64,000 nt of DNA from the NCBI GenBank assembly GCA_001599915.1, contig BCIG01000008.1:620001-684000 (forward strand). Reading direction: 5' to 3'. The translations under genes and the position numbers were made by a program. Shown in pieces: positions 10,846-22,875 of the stretch (position 1 is the stretch's first letter; every line of letters starts with the position of its first letter). The notes beneath the pieces are model-generated. The model was not told the origin of the DNA and searched no databases. It was given only the letters and a program-made list of their open reading frames with translations. The DNA is from Symbiotaphrina buchneri. Its lineage: Eukaryota; Ascomycota; Symbiotaphrinales; Symbiotaphrinaceae.

Positions 10846-11787
10846 ATGTCGGCATCATGGGCCACTATGGGTGCGGACGATTTCGCTCAAGGGGACGGCG
10901 CAATGCCAGACCTAAACTCCTACGGCAACTGGGAAGCTTTCATGAGATGGGATGATTTATATGATGCTCCACCTACCGTTGATTTCAACGTGGGGCCCCT
11001 CAATTACGGCACCACCGATCAACAGTCACAGATATTACCAACGTCAACGTCAGACCTACAACCTTCAATCAATCCTACATATCTTTCACCCTTAGACAAC
11101 AGCCAATTCCGCTTCAGTGGCTTTCCGTCTGTATCTTCCACCACCTCGCCGCAACAAGCAAGCAACTTTGGTTCAGGCTTTGTGCCCACCCAGTTTCAAC
11201 CTCCGATGAATATGGGTGATACATCTTTTGCCCTCACCCCTCAAGGACAGGAGCAGCTGCGGAATATCGCCTTTTCGAAGCCCTTGGGACCGCCCAAGCT
11301 GCAGTCCACAGACTCGTATGATGTTGAGATGGGACGGAGTATATCCTCTTCACCAGAACCCAAAACTGGCAAGAAACGGAAGTCCTTTGGCGAAGACGCA
11401 GAGATGTCTATCGAGACTAGACCTCCGGTGAAAAAGACCGCTCATAATATGATCGAAAAACGATACCGCACCAACATTAATGACAAGATAGCCGCCTTAC
11501 GAGACAGTGTACCCAGTCTACGAGTGATGTGCAAAGCGAGTCAAGGAATATCAGAAGATGATCCAGAGGATCTAGAGGGACTAACACCCGCGAATAAGCT
11601 TAACAAAGCCACCGTTCTTTCCAAAGCCACAGAATATATCAAGCACCTGGAACGACGGAACAAACGACTGAACGATGAAAATGACACTCTTAGAACGAGG
11701 TTGCATGCCTTTGAGAAACTGGCCATGGCTGGTGCACTCGGCCCGAGCAATACCTTCGGCGCCGTTGGCGCAGGGCGAACGGGGTGA
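10846..11787 (+). CDS. srbB: SREBP-like bHLH transcription factor (SrbB type)
   Basis: A single exon of 313 residues. The N-terminal 190 residues are disordered and Ser/Pro/Gln-rich, with an acidic start. The bHLH begins near residue 199 with HNMIEKRYRTNINDKIAALR. The tyrosine in the basic helix, where most bHLH proteins have arginine, is the SREBP hallmark. The loop is long and acidic (GISEDDPEDLEGLTPANKLN), then helix 2 (KATVLSKATEYIKHLERRNK) runs into a short leucine-rich coil. No membrane segment and no DUF2014 domain follow, so this is not a membrane-tethered SrbA but the soluble SrbB class, which in Aspergillus fumigatus acts in the hypoxia, haem and carbohydrate response. The first real ATG is at 10846; the open frame extends upstream only from TTG. 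Nuclear location is inferred. Confidence 0.88.
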   Translation: MSASWATMGADDFAQGDGAMPDLNSYGNWEAFMRWDDLYDAPPTVDFNVGPLNYGTTDQQSQILPTSTSDLQPSINPTYLSPLDNSQFRFSGFPSVSSTTSPQQASNFGSGFVPTQFQPPMNMGDTSFALTPQGQEQLRNIAFSKPLGPPKLQSTDSYDVEMGRSISSSPEPKTGKKRKSFGEDAEMSIETRPPVKKTAHNMIEKRYRTNINDKIAALRDSVPSLRVMCKASQGISEDDPEDLEGLTPANKLNKATVLSKATEYIKHLERRNKRLNDENDTLRTRLHAFEKLAMAGALGPSNTFGAVGAGRTG

Positions 11788-12839
11788 TTGAAGGGATTGT
11801 TCTGCATTCTCGATAATGGAATGGAAAGAGTAGAAAATGCTGGTGGTGATCAATGATGTACGCCGGCTGCATGAGCTAGGTATTGGAAATCATATGAAAG
11901 TCGCGGGAGGAATCGCCTCATCAGGTATCTGATCCCGACACCGGTAGGAACGGCTGGTTTCCCAAGCAGGTACATTCAGCGGTGCTACGACCTTGTCGAG
12001 GCCACCCATTCTCGTTCACCGCGAGACGCCTCCGCTACAGGAGGTCAGTTGCGGACCGATCATGTCCTTCGGCAGAGATGGTGAGCTACCGTCCGTCAGC
12101 GCTGGGATGAACAAGGAAGGCTGAGTCAAAACAAGTCAATTGTTCCCTCCGACGATATCTGTCAGGTCTTTAGATCATGACGCGCCAACCCCTGTACACT
12201 ACGGCCGAGCTCTAACCACATTGACATGGCGTTTCTGGGCATTTGGGTAGGGTGATGGGAAAGGCGCAGGGGCAGACAAAAAACTGTGAAAGGAGTCTCA
12301 CGCATCAGGGGACTTCGGAGTAAGTATATGCATGACTACCTAGGTACTTGGTATCTGCTATATATTGATATTGAACAACACTGTAATATGAAGCTATGAC
12401 AACTTCGCCTTCTCGTCTGAAAAGGTCACATTTCAGTGTCTGAATTGAATGCTAAATCATCATATATCTCTCTACGGCTTCGTAAGATCAGGCAAAGAAT
12501 TTAAGCAATAACTGACATGGATGCGTTTCAGTCCGGTCAACTCGTGCTTGCACTCGTGGGCTCGCCTCGGCTGGGGCTTTAGCGCGATCGGCAGGGAGCA
12601 TAAAGAATGATCATTCGCGGAGCGGGCCTTGTCCCCCCCGATCACGCCATCTCTTCTCCACATCGCGATATCCTGCCTCTGTTCCCAATCAGGTAAGAAG
12701 CTGACTGTCGAGCGCAGAGTGCGGCGGCCGGTTTGATTGGGCGTCATAGGCGTGCGGGACGTGCATGACAGGTGTATCGCATTGGGGCCGGTCAATGAGC
12801 GCACAGAGCCAGGGGACAGGCACGCAATTTTAGAACATC
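11788..12839. other. Intergenic, no gene seen
   Basis: About 1 kb between two plus-strand genes. It contains a perfect palindrome TACCTAGGTA at 12337-12346. ORFs here lack support. Confidence 0.5.
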
Positions 12840-13826
12840 ATGGCGGCCTCTCCAACGACGGGCAGGCCCCTGGTGGAGGGCCCTAAAGACAGTCCAACAT
12901 CATCTTTGAGTCGGACGGGTCCTTCAGATAACGACAAGACCCAGGCTATCTCGCCTGGTACAGAGCCAGCGCTTGCTCAGGCAGACATAACTGCTGCATC
13001 GGCAAGCCCCCAACCGCGCCGCAGCGTGCAGTTCTCGGCGCCGCCGTCACCGACGAGTTTGAGGAGGGGTGGCAGCTGGCGCGAGCGAATGGCTTCAGAT
13101 AGCCAGGACCAGAGCTCGGGGGACGAGTATACAGCGTTTGCAGGGCGAGAGAGAGGAGGCCCCAAGGATTACAAGACTGGCAATGCTAGTGATCGGGGAG
13201 CCGCGACCGGTAGTGCTGCTGGGCAGAGTAAGACGAGTCGCAGAAGCAGTCGGCTGAGTGCCAGAAGGGATGCGGGGTCTTCACAGCAGGACGGTGCGCC
13301 AGAAGGGGAGGGTGAGGAGGGAGAGGAGAAGCAGAGCTGGTGGAGGAGGATTGTGCAGAAGTATGGCAGCATCGAGCTGGACAACAAAGGCAGCGTTGCT
13401 CGAGATCATCTCGCATTGGGTGCGCCCGTCCCCCTCGCCGCTATGGATTTTGGATTTCAAGCTGACCTGCGGATAGAGCGGACTTTCCTAGCCTGGCTCC
13501 GGACTTCCCTTGCCTTCGCATCAATTGGCGTGGCCATCACCCAGCTCTTCCGCCTGAATACCACCATCCAGCAAGATGATCCCACTGCAGGGCAGAACCG
13601 TCTCAAGCAAGTAGGCAAGCCGTTGGGCGCAACCTTCCTCGGCATCTCGATTGTGGTGCTGTATGTGGGCTTTCACCGGTACTTCGAAAGCCAGTACTGG
13701 GTCATCAAGGGGAAGTTCCCGGCCAGCCGTGGGAGCATTATCGTCGTGGCTGCCATTGCGGCAGCATTGATCGTTGCCAGTCTAATAGTGGTTGTGTCCA
13801 TTGATCCTAGTGCATTTGAAAGCTAA
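12840..13826 (+). CDS. DUF202 membrane protein
   Basis: A single exon of 328 residues. Residues 1-180 are a hydrophilic, disordered tail rich in Ser, Pro, Arg and Glu, ending in a run of acidic residues. The DUF202 domain follows: the signature [20 protein letters not shown] forms the first membrane helix, [20 protein letters not shown] the second, and [20 protein letters not shown] the third, close to the C-terminus. The RTxLAWxRTxLA pattern and three helices are typical of DUF202, which also occurs in the VTC1 subunit of the vacuolar polyphosphate polymerase. The SPX and polymerase domains of larger VTC proteins are absent. Fungal stand-alone DUF202 proteins have no settled function; a vacuolar or plasma-membrane location is only a guess. 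The start is the first ATG, ATCATGG. Confidence 0.85.
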   Translation: MAASPTTGRPLVEGPKDSPTSSLSRTGPSDNDKTQAISPGTEPALAQADITAASASPQPRRSVQFSAPPSPTSLRRGGSWRERMASDSQDQSSGDEYTAFAGRERGGPKDYKTGNASDRGAATGSAAGQSKTSRRSSRLSARRDAGSSQQDGAPEGEGEEGEEKQSWWRRIVQKYGSIELDNKGSVARDHLALGAPVPLAAMDFGFQADLRIERTFLAWLRTSLAFASIGVAITQLFRLNTTIQQDDPTAGQNRLKQVGKPLGATFLGISIVVLYVGFHRYFESQYWVIKGKFPASRGSIIVVAAIAAALIVASLIVVVSIDPSAFES

Positions 13827-14447
13827 AAGGGGCATGGCGGGTGCGACATGTCATATATCTGATCGTTCTGGCGGACACCTGTCATTTGTGGCATTTATGG
13901 AGGCGTTCAAAACATCTGGGACATGGATGATGAGATGGCTTCATCAGATTGGGGGTATTTTCATGATACGCTATGTGTGCATTTGGGATTGTGCACAAGT
14001 GTTAGCTCCGCTGCTGCAACCGCAGTGAAGTGGATGAGAGTCTTGATGTATAGCTTATAATTATGAAATTGCTACTTGTGGAAGGTGAATAACAGGTTGG
14101 AAACCGCTGCATTACGTCCACATCTCACGGTCCGTCCTTATGTCTGTATAAGCAATGAGGATCTAGGTGTTTGATCATTGTGCATTGATGACCCGGCCTC
14201 GCCGACCTCGCACAATGCGGATTAACGTCATGACAAAGCAGCTCCAGATCTCGGCGATTTTTGGAGCATCGACCCAATCATTGTCCAGTCAACTGCAACG
14301 CACAGCCTCGCACTACTACGTAGTGTGAGCTTTAACTCACTGCACCCGAGGTTATTATAATTCGGACCCTCCGTTTTGGCTTACGATAAACGAAACGCTC
14401 TGCTTGCTCTCCGCATCCCGTTATATATCTCCCCTCTCCAGAGGCAT
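13827..14447. other. Intergenic, promoter of glutathione peroxidase
   Basis: No gene seen. A CT-rich stretch before 14448 probably surrounds the transcription start of the peroxidase gene. Confidence 0.45.
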
Positions 14448-15354
14448 ATGCAATCATTCCCTCGTCTACTGCCTCAGAGAAGCACAAGAATCCTTGCGCG
14501 CGTACCTCGCAGCATCAATACCCGCCAGATCTACGCATCAAGACCGTCCTTATCAGTATTCACCACCCCTCATCAGCCAGCCCAGCTCGTTAACACCCGT
14601 CGTACGTTCATCTTCCGAGCGCAGCCGAAAAGCACCATGTCGTCCGCCACGACCATCTACGACTTCAAGCCGCTCGACAGTACGTTTGCCCTCATCCCCC
14701 GACCCCCTCGTCTCCCCAAATCTCGCATCAAACCGCTGATTCCCCTTGGCGCGAAACAGAAAAGGGCGAGCCGTTCCCGCTCGAGAACCTGAAGGGGCAG
14801 GTGATCCTGATCGTCAACGTCGCCAGCAAGTGCGGCTTCACGCCGCAGTACGAAGGGCTCGAGAAGCTGTACAAGTCCATCAACGAGCAGTACCCGGACA
14901 AGTTCACCATCCTCGGCTTTCCCTGCAACCAGTTCGGCAGCCAGGAGCCCGGCACCGACGAGCAGATCCAAGAGTTCTGCACCCTTAACTATGGCGGTAC
15001 GTGTCTTCCTCTTCTGCAATTGCGCGTTCGTCGTGCTTTTCGCGCGCTGCTCTTGCTTGGCTTTTCGTCGTCGCTGACTCGTGTGCTTCTGTTCGTCTAG
15101 TCTCCTTCCCCGTCTTGTCCAAGGTCCAAGTCAACGGCGACCAGGCCTCGCCGCTGTACGAATGGCTGAAGCATGAGAAGCCCGGCCTCATGGGCCTGAA
15201 GCGCATCAAGTGGAACTTTGAGAAGTTCCTCGTCGGCGCCGACGGCAAGGTCAAGGGCCGCTGGGCCAGCACCACCAAGCCCGAGGAGCTGCGGAGTCAT
15301 ATCGAGGAGGAGATCAAGAAGGCTTCCGGCACCGAGGCGAAGCCGGAGCTTTGA
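14448..15354 (+). CDS. Thiol glutathione peroxidase (Gpx3/Hyr1 type)
   Basis: Exons 14448-14679, 14760-14996 and 15101-15354. The enzyme reduces H2O2 and lipid hydroperoxides, in fungi mainly with thioredoxin, and yeast Gpx3/Hyr1 also signals peroxide to Yap1. The peroxidatic cysteine is in [12 protein letters not shown] (Cys, not selenocysteine), the Gln/Asn helper region is [12 protein letters not shown], and the Trp-Asn pair is KWNFEKFLV. The second FPCNQF cysteine could be the resolving residue. There are two in-frame ATGs. From 14448 the product is 240 residues with a basic, Arg/Ser-rich leader ([20 protein letters not shown]) typical of mitochondrial import; from 14637 it is 177 residues, the normal cytosolic length. 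One gene may therefore supply two compartments. Intron 1 separates the leader exon from the catalytic core. Confidence 0.92.
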
Positions 15355-15808
15355 ATATTGGGAGTTGGACTTTGATAGTGGCGTGAAATGACCGAATTGG
15401 AATGGCGGTAATGTCGTTGTAACCCAGCCTATAGTGATATCCAATTGATTAATGCGTTATTTCTACGTTGCGCTTTTCCCAGAACAGTCTATCGTGACGG
15501 ATGTGCCACCTCTACGAGCCTACTGTCTACGACGTAGCTTCTTGAGAAGGGAGTCCCAATTCAAGACGGAGTATCAAACCCCGCTAACTAATGCCTTCTG
15601 CTCTATGGCTAGAGTGGGAACTTCCAGACGCGCGAAATCCAGACCCAGACAAGAGGCCCCTGCCTCTCCAAGCCAAGCGCAGCCGTATGCCAACTCTTGT
15701 GGATAGCGAATGACCAAAGTTCAATAAGACAACTTCGAAACAGGCAGTAAGAGCGGCAGTAAGCATCTTATGCGCCGACCTGACTCCTGCAACCGCAGCG
15801 ATATAGCG
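15355..15808. other. Intergenic between convergent genes
   Basis: The 3' regions of the peroxidase (plus) and the next gene (minus) meet here. No gene seen. Confidence 0.5.
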
Positions 15809-16837
15809 CTACTGACTCATCGTCCTTTCTTTTGCGCGCGCCTCCTCTATGAGACCCTCCAACGCCGTTGCTGTGCATTTCATTAACTGCGCAGACCCAG
15901 CCGTGGGCGTCCTCGAGTCCAGAGCTAGTCGAAATGGCACGGTCGAGACGACGCTTGTGGCCTGAATGACTGCAATCGGGGCACTGGTACCGTTGTATGT
16001 CTCAGAAAGAGGCGCGGTATTATATTGCGAGCCGCCCTCGGCAGCCACATCGCCCGCGCCGCCTAGCTGTGCATATAGGGCCCACGTTGCGGCACGGGCC
16101 TCGTTGAAAGTCTCTTTCATCTCTTCGCCGGTCTGAGCGACATTGGTATTGACTGCGGAATGGCCGCTTGGCCCAGGTTGAGCATCGCTTGGTGAACCTA
16201 CGGAAGCACCGAGGAGGGGCTCATTTTCGCTACCTCCAATGCCGAAGCTCGGGTTCAAATCGACAATATCCCCTGAAAGATGTGTTGCAGGCTCTTCGTG
16301 CCCATCCTGCTCGCCTGGGAAAATAGAGCCAGACAATGGCGGTGGGATCGCCGGGACATCGAGAGCTGGCGAAGGAAGGAGATTATTGGATTCGCCCAGG
16401 GGGAACGTCGTCTCGTTATGTCGGTTCTTCTTCGTCCGCTTCTTCTTGGGAGCCATACTTGGACCTCCAATGTCGTCGTCGGGTTCATAACCGTCGTCAT
16501 AGCCACCATCCAAAGTCAAAGGCGAGATGCTGCCAGAGTCGGGCAGGAGGGCGTATCCGGCCGCCTGTTAGCAATTAGCCACATTCTAGTCCACGAAATA
16601 TCTGCGGGCTCCGTAGGATAGTCAGACCTCGATATCTGCTTCACGGTTCCTAGGACGGAAGGAGAAGTTCTCGAACAGTGTAGTCCTGATGGTCAAGGGT
16701 GGTGGTTCAGTCAACCTTCGACGCCGACCGCCATTTCCAGGTTCTGCGGTTCTCTTGGGAGGGGAAGCCGACTTCCCAGCCTTTACATACGGCCTGGTCC
16801 GATTCCGGCCATGTCGCGTCGGTGAAGGTGGAGGCAT
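15809..16837 (-). CDS. Conserved hypothetical protein, basic N-terminus, nuclear-looking
   Basis: Exons 16837-16628 and 16564-15809 give 321 residues. The intron (donor GTCTGA, acceptor CTAACAG) joins FRPRNREADIE to AAGYALLPDSGSISPLTLDG in frame, a run that looks strongly conserved. The N-terminus is very basic (RHGRNRTRPYVKAGKSASPP, GGRRRRLTEP). A DDGYEPDDDIGG patch and a second basic cluster PKKKRTKKNRH, probably a nuclear localisation signal, follow. The rest is low-complexity, and the end may be helical (ALEGLIEEARAKERTMSQ). I do not recognise the family; chromatin or kinetochore roles would be speculation. An upstream ORF extends 25 codons further, but only from an ATG in a less convincing, uncharged stretch, so 16837 was chosen. 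Confidence 0.65.
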
Positions 16838-18441
16838 GTCGCTCCTATCGTAACGGAACTGGAGGAGAAGGGACCAAATTGAAGGGGACGGAACCAAGCA
16901 GCTCTGCTGCAAGAGAGTGTATCAAACGGACGATATTTGAAGACGTCTTTCTGACGTGTGGCCGTGTAAAGCAGTGAATGGAGTGAAAAATGCCAATGAA
17001 CGAATGATACTGCCAAGCGGCGTACTAAATGAATGTCGACTGGATGAAGATGTTCGTAAAAGGAAGAGAAAGAAGAAGGCATTATAGAAAATAAACATTG
17101 CTCTGTCCCTTGGAGGGGCGTGATTTCCTTTCTGAAGCTGGATATTCATGGGCAAGGTCGAGTAGGTCCTTCCTAAAAGGAGAAACACCGCGATAGCAGT
17201 AGCACGAGTAGTAAAGGCACTCTTGACATCAATCTCTGCCCATAACTTGCATATCTGTCTGGTGTCTCTATAATTGCTCATTTTTTGATGCAGCGGGTGC
17301 TCATGGTGATCCAGAATACTTTCGAAATCTAAATCATAGTCAATTAAACCTAGTGGATCAGTTTCAGCAGTTCAAGACTCAGCAAAGGAACCCGATCAAG
17401 ACCGATCTTTGCGGACAAGGTCAGAGTAATAGCGAAATAGGCCTTTCTGGTAGACCGTTTCGGCGACTTGACAGCAGTGACTGAGCGGACCAAAGGCTAA
17501 AGATGAGGCACTTGGGCTTCTATACAACCAATTGGCGCATATAGGGAAGAGCGCATTTGCTGTCGGCAAGGATAGAAATGGCAACCGAACTGGCCGGGAA
17601 TGTCATCAGGGGATTCTAATCCTCTACAAGCCTACAAAATTTGCAATGACGATCTAGCCACGGCGTTGCAGGTGCGCTCAAAATTCCAAGTTCCAGGCTC
17701 AAGGCAAGGGGTCCACCCAGACGCGCGCTACGGGCGGCAAAGCGGTTCTCAGGCCATGAACAACAAACCCCCTTCATAGCTGCTACTTCTTGACCCTAAG
17801 CACGGACAGGTAGTCACGAGGATTTTTGCTTTGCATCACGTAACTCATTTGACAGAGTCGACAAAGAAGAATCGGAGAGAATGTATCTACACGAATAGTG
17901 CAAAGCCTTGCAGGTAGCAATGGCACGCCCAGCCATTCTTGTCTCTGTCGGAGCACAAGCGTGACACAGAGGATGCCCAGACAAGATTGCTGCTGAGAGG
18001 GTCCAGCGATCATTGGCTTGCATCGAATACTGCGCCAGGCAGAGTCCGAACAGAGCATGTAGTTCATCAGATCCAAGCCATATCGAAACTCCTGCTTCAG
18101 CACAGCGGACGAAATGCAAGGAAATTGCACTGCAACTCCACTCTTCTGAACGCGAATTTCATCGTCGCAACATCCTGCACGTTCAGAAAGAACGTGGGCG
18201 GACGATTAGACAATAATGTAAAAACATTTGAGAAACAAAGAAGAGCTCCTTCCCACACGCCGCGACCTCAATAGTAACCTCTGGAATGACTGGACGAATC
18301 CAGAGCCGAACGCCGCTTCGAGATATACATTGCAAGATAGCGAGGACTTTCCGTGAACCCTTTCCGTAAGCGTAAATTGACAAAAATGGAAGACGTAGAA
18401 GTGCCTATCGCAGCGGTGAGGTCGCGGTGTAGATCAGGCGC
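16838..18441. other. Intergenic, no gene supported
   Basis: About 1.6 kb of mixed sequence. ORFs of up to 119 codons on the minus strand (16922-17281) and 111-115 codons around 17800-18270 lack motifs and exon structure. Confidence 0.45.
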
Positions 18442-19791
18442 CTATGACAGGACGTAAGTCGCACCGCCAGACACGACTTGGACCTAAATGACAATTAGCC
18501 ATGCCAACACAGGAGATTTAGCTATTCAAGGAAAACGTACAGTGCAACCCTGTGAGTTGCAGCCGGTGGAGCCCCCACAGTACTGCCCATTCTCGTAATA
18601 GCAGGTGTCACTGAGGTCGTCGCCGACAATAGTGACCTTGTATCCCAGCAAGCCATCGGTGTTTGTGGGTGCGTTGTTGGTGATCGACAGCCAAGTCTTG
18701 CCAGAGGCATCCGTTCCAACACCGAATACCACAGGTGCATCGTTCCCAGAGTTGTCGCCACTCCACTGGCACGCCGTGGATGGGGCCAATCCCTGAGGAT
18801 TGACATAGTATTGAGCAGAGGTCACCTTGTTCTCCCACTGGTAGAAGCTGGAATCAGGGCAAGCGAGCGGTTCGGTCTCACTAGGGTCAACTGCAAGCGG
18901 GATGACTTCCGCCTCCGTTCCTGTCTACATGTCAGACCATCTGGATTCGTAGCGGAAGGAGACAAGCGACATACCGGGATACAGGGTTCGGCAGATAGAC
19001 GCAACCTGACTAAGCTTGCTCTCGACGTAGATGTCGGCCTCTGCTTTCTTGCAGAGGACTGAGGATTCGGAACGGGTCTTGTAAAGCTTGCCGCCTTTGC
19101 AAAGGAGGCCACCCACGGACTGGCCAGTCGAACCCTGAGTGGAGGGCCACTGCTGCTGCAAATAACCTGCTGGGCACGCATATCCGGCGTAACAGCCATC
19201 CGATGGAGTCTGACCAGAAACAAGAGTTTGGATGTTATCGAACCCTCCGCTGCTGCTGCCGGGGCATTGAATTCCTGCCCATCCTCCCATACCAAGGTAG
19301 TCGACAGCCAAGGCGCCGTAAGCTGTTGGGGCAGAGCTACAATCAAGTTCTCCGTCAGGGAAGTCGAGATCGAGACCCTGTCCACCGGAGACGGTAGAGT
19401 TGCTCGCAGACGATGCAGCAGAAGAAGGTGCAGAAGATGAGGCAGCTGCAGTGGAGCTTTGAGCTGCTGATGCAGACGTGGCGGCATAGAATTGGCCTCC
19501 AACAGCTGCGCTGGAACTTGCAGCAGCCGCAGAGCTGGTGGGGGTAGCAGAAGCAGGTGCAAGTTGTCCACCTCCGATCGTGACCAGTTCGCCAGCGGCT
19601 ATCATGCTCTCCGCCACAGAAGCAGGCAGGGCCGAGCCATTGAGTTCGTAAAGCGTGACGACGGGGCCTGCAGCATCGACAGTCGAAGTCACCGCGCGCT
19701 TGCCAGGATGGCGATGTTGGTGTCTATGAGGCTGAGCTGCCACAAGTGTTCCGGCTGTCGCAATAGACAGTACAATAGTTTGGATCTTCAT
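18442..19791 (-). CDS. SUN-family secreted beta-glucan-modifying protein (GH132)
   Basis: Exons 19791-18975, 18920-18541 and 18483-18442 give 412 residues. A signal peptide (MKIQTIVLSIATAGTLVAAQ) is followed by a His-rich stretch and a Kex2-type site GKR. A long Ala/Ser linker, surely O-mannosylated, leads to the SUN domain, which starts at GLDLDFPDGELDCSSAPTAY and includes YGALAVDYLGMGGWAGIQ, many conserved cysteines and the end GCTVQVVSGGATYVLS. The last exon encodes only 13 residues but supplies the family's C-terminus. SUN proteins (yeast Sim1/Uth1/Sun4, Aspergillus Sun1) act on beta-1,3-glucan in the cell wall and affect septation and wall integrity. The product is predicted to be extracellular or wall-bound. 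Confidence 0.93.
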
Positions 19792-22700
19792 ATTGAGTTG
19801 TATTGATCAGACGTGCTGTAATCAAGATAGATGAAAGATTGGTGTAGAGTCTCTCGAAGACTTCTGTCAACTGCCGTTAGGGATCCTGTATTTGACGATT
19901 GATAGCAACGGAAGCATACAATGTATCTAATTGTGGAGTCATTGTTAGCAAAGGATTCGAGAAGCAGCAGTAACATGCAAAAGAGACACCAATCCATTGG
20001 AAAAACGTTGTTGTTCTCGCTCAACTTCAAAACACAAGACGACAAACTCATACATACATTACAACAGCCCAAGCGAGATCCTCAAAACAACAATCACAAC
20101 AGGGGAAAAGAGCGTATGGTCGTCTAGGTATTATCGCATGAGTCGCTTCGCAAGCCCAAAAGAACGTGGTAGGAAGTCGAAGTCAAACGACTTCCAGGTC
20201 GGAAGGGAGGTAGCAGACTTGGGGGTCCAACTGTGCTGGCGATGAGGGTGAGGAAGGAAGATGGAGGAGCCGACGACGAAGACAAAGAGCAAGACGAGGG
20301 AAATGACAAGAGCCAAAACGGGACGGCCATGCCGACGCCGGTGATGGGCCAGCTAGAGCCACTGGAGCCAGACGCTGGCATTGAGCCGGTCCCAGAGTCG
20401 CGCATCACAATTTAGTGCCCGGGTGGAATTGCAGGGGGTAAACGCAGCATGGTGACTTGGGCCGGGAACATGATGGGAGAGGGAAATGAGGTAAATGTTG
20501 TAGGTTAAAATGAGGCCAAGCTGGGCTCATCAGGCCAATCGGCACACGCTGCCAAGCGACGAGCCCACCCGCTCGGCCAATCAACCCCTATGACCGCGTT
20601 CCTCATGAAATAAGCCAGGAATGCAAAATAAAGAAAAAGGGTCGTGTGTTTTGCTTGGAACTTGCAAAAAAAGATTTTGGAAACCCAAGTACGACAAGAG
20701 ATGCCGCACTGCTTCACTTACCTGAAAAGTGCCGGTTAGCAAGTTTGGTCAGCGCCGAGCCGCTCGAGTGCGTGTCGTCACAGTCGTGAATCGTGCTTGT
20801 ACTGTGCCGTAAATAGCTGGTTGCCGCCTCGATAAGGTTGTGGCCTTGGTCGTCCCTGACGATTTGCTATGGCGTTGACGTTGACCGAAGCAAGGTAGTT
20901 GACGGAGCGTCGAAGACTTGGTGTACCTGAGTCTTACGCCTCTCTTTGAACGATCTCTCAACTCTGTCGCAGACAGACGATCTGGCGGATGATGCTTTCG
21001 ACGCGTCCAGCTACGTGTAGGGGTTTGATCGAGCTTGCTGGAGGGACAGACTTGCTGTCAAATTGTCAAAGGATGGGGATAAGGTAATTCGACTGAGGTA
21101 ATGACGGACTTCGAAGGTGGCTGTAGAGAGTGTGGAGGAGGGAACGTAGAGAGTGAGCGATGGTTGCGAACGAGAGAAGGAGGTGAATGACCTGAGTGGG
21201 TGTTGCTTTCGGACGTCTGCTGCTGTTGCCTTTGAGTGTCGTTGTGAATGTCGCTGTGAGACCTGGCGCTCAAGAGCGGAATCTATTCACCGACACCCCA
21301 GCAGCTGCGACCCTCGCGTCCACAGGTCATCTTTACTGCCCCTTGGCTACGACAGATTTCACGACAATCAGCTCTACCTGCTTAGTTTAAGCTACGTGAC
21401 CTTGAGGTTTTTGGCCTCGGGTTGGTGGTTGCACCTAGGTTATTGATTCAGGTATTTCACTGTATATGTACAGAGTATGTTAGTATCTTGTTACATGCAC
21501 CAAGTCCGAAGCTTCTTCTATTAATCTCTGAACCAGAGATCTATCTTCAACGCCAGATCTCTACATCTGAGCACGAGCGGCGATCTGAGCTTTGATCCAT
21601 TTGCCCAGATAAAACTGTGGAGAGGATCACGTCTGCGTGTTCTACGCAGCACAAATACTCACACCCAAGGCTGCGGTAGCTCCATCACCCGATGTTGTCC
21701 ATCTAAACTTACCCAACTTTTAGTGCGTCATTCCGCGCCATCGTCCAATCAGGCGGCCCGTTCACTGTTATTCTCCGCGTCTGTTCCTGCATGTGGCTGC
21801 TTGGCATCTCATTCTGTTCCTGACTAGACTAGATGCAGGCAAGCCTAACTGTTAAGGCAAATGCTCCGTCAAGGTTCCGACGAGCCACACTGTTGCAAGT
21901 GCCGGTGGCTGTCAGGGACACATCTTCACCAGCTTTGCTTGCCGGGAGATGATTCAAGCCTCTTAATCATGCTGCATAAAGCGAAGAGACCTTTTTTGCA
22001 TGGGTTTGACTGCGGTCACAAACTGGATAATAGCAGAGATAATTGTTGTCATAGCGGTTGTCAGTGAATGTTGCTGTAACGACAGCTGCAGGCACTCGGT
22101 AAGGTAAAGCGCGTTGACAGCTTAGCCCGTACTCCGTACCATGTCCAAGGTCACATACAAGCAAACATTGGACAACCCTACACCGCAACTCTGCAACCAT
22201 GTAATTTATATTTCCAGGCAAAAGTCACCCTTCTTTTACATCGGCCAAAGGTGGTCGATCACCGGTACAGTACTGCATGCGCAATATGCCTTTAGGAGTA
22301 GCCCATCAAGATCTGGAGTACTTCCACGGCATTCGTATGAAGACCCACCATCTCTGGCGGTCACTCGAATCAAAGTCCCACGACCTTTCCTATCCTTTGA
22401 AATCAAGGGTACCCGCAAGCCAAAAAGAAAAGCAAGCAGTCTTCCGTCCTTCTCCTGATGCGGTGCAACAGGAATCGCCAACTGGATGGTTCCACGCGGG
22501 TTTGACAGCGGTGCCTTGCGAAGCATCGGGTTGCACCCGCAAAGGATGTTCTATTTTGGAGATCTTGTACTGCCGCATGACGTGTCAACCATCAGTGCGA
22601 CGCTACATGCAGGGCTGTATCCGAGGCCGCACAGAGTTTTAGTGCACTCCATGGTGTAGCGCGCCGAAACCCATGGCTCCTAAATGGCACGAGATTTACA

Positions 22701-22875
22701 TTTGGAGTAGTGGCAGATGCGAAATCAGTAGTAATTGCGCGATTATACCGAACCCCGACAAAGGGAATTCTTCCAGACGTAGATCTGCAGTGTCAAATGC
22801 CTTCACACTCAGCTTGCTGGAAGCCTGGAGCATATTGAAATGGAAGCATCGCATTGGTATTATTTTAATCGGCGA
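19792..22875. other. Long gene-poor stretch
   Basis: About 3.1 kb without a supported gene apart from a doubtful small ORF at 20131-20316. It contains one TACTCCGTA copy (22130-22138) beside a TAAGGTA motif. It holds the promoter of the SUN gene at the left and the 3' side of the peroxin gene at the right. Confidence 0.45.
20131..20316 (-). CDS. Doubtful small membrane-spanning ORF
   Basis: The frame encodes a hydrophobic segment LALVISLVLLFVFVVGSSIF followed by a basic/aromatic tail (SFDFDFLPRSFGLAKRLMR). A stop (TCTAG) just upstream could instead be a splice acceptor, so the ORF might be the last exon of a small membrane protein. An overlapping 94-codon Ser/Pro-rich frame (20124-20408) competes. 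No homology recognised. Confidence 0.22.
   Translation of the reverse strand: MALVISLVLLFVFVVGSSIFLPHPHRQHSWTPKSATSLPTWKSFDFDFLPRSFGLAKRLMR

Noticed and set aside
20124-20408. 94-codon Ser/Pro-rich ORF on the minus strand
   Set aside because: Overlaps the hydrophobic frame listed as doubtful; neither has homology or clear gene context, and composition is biased.
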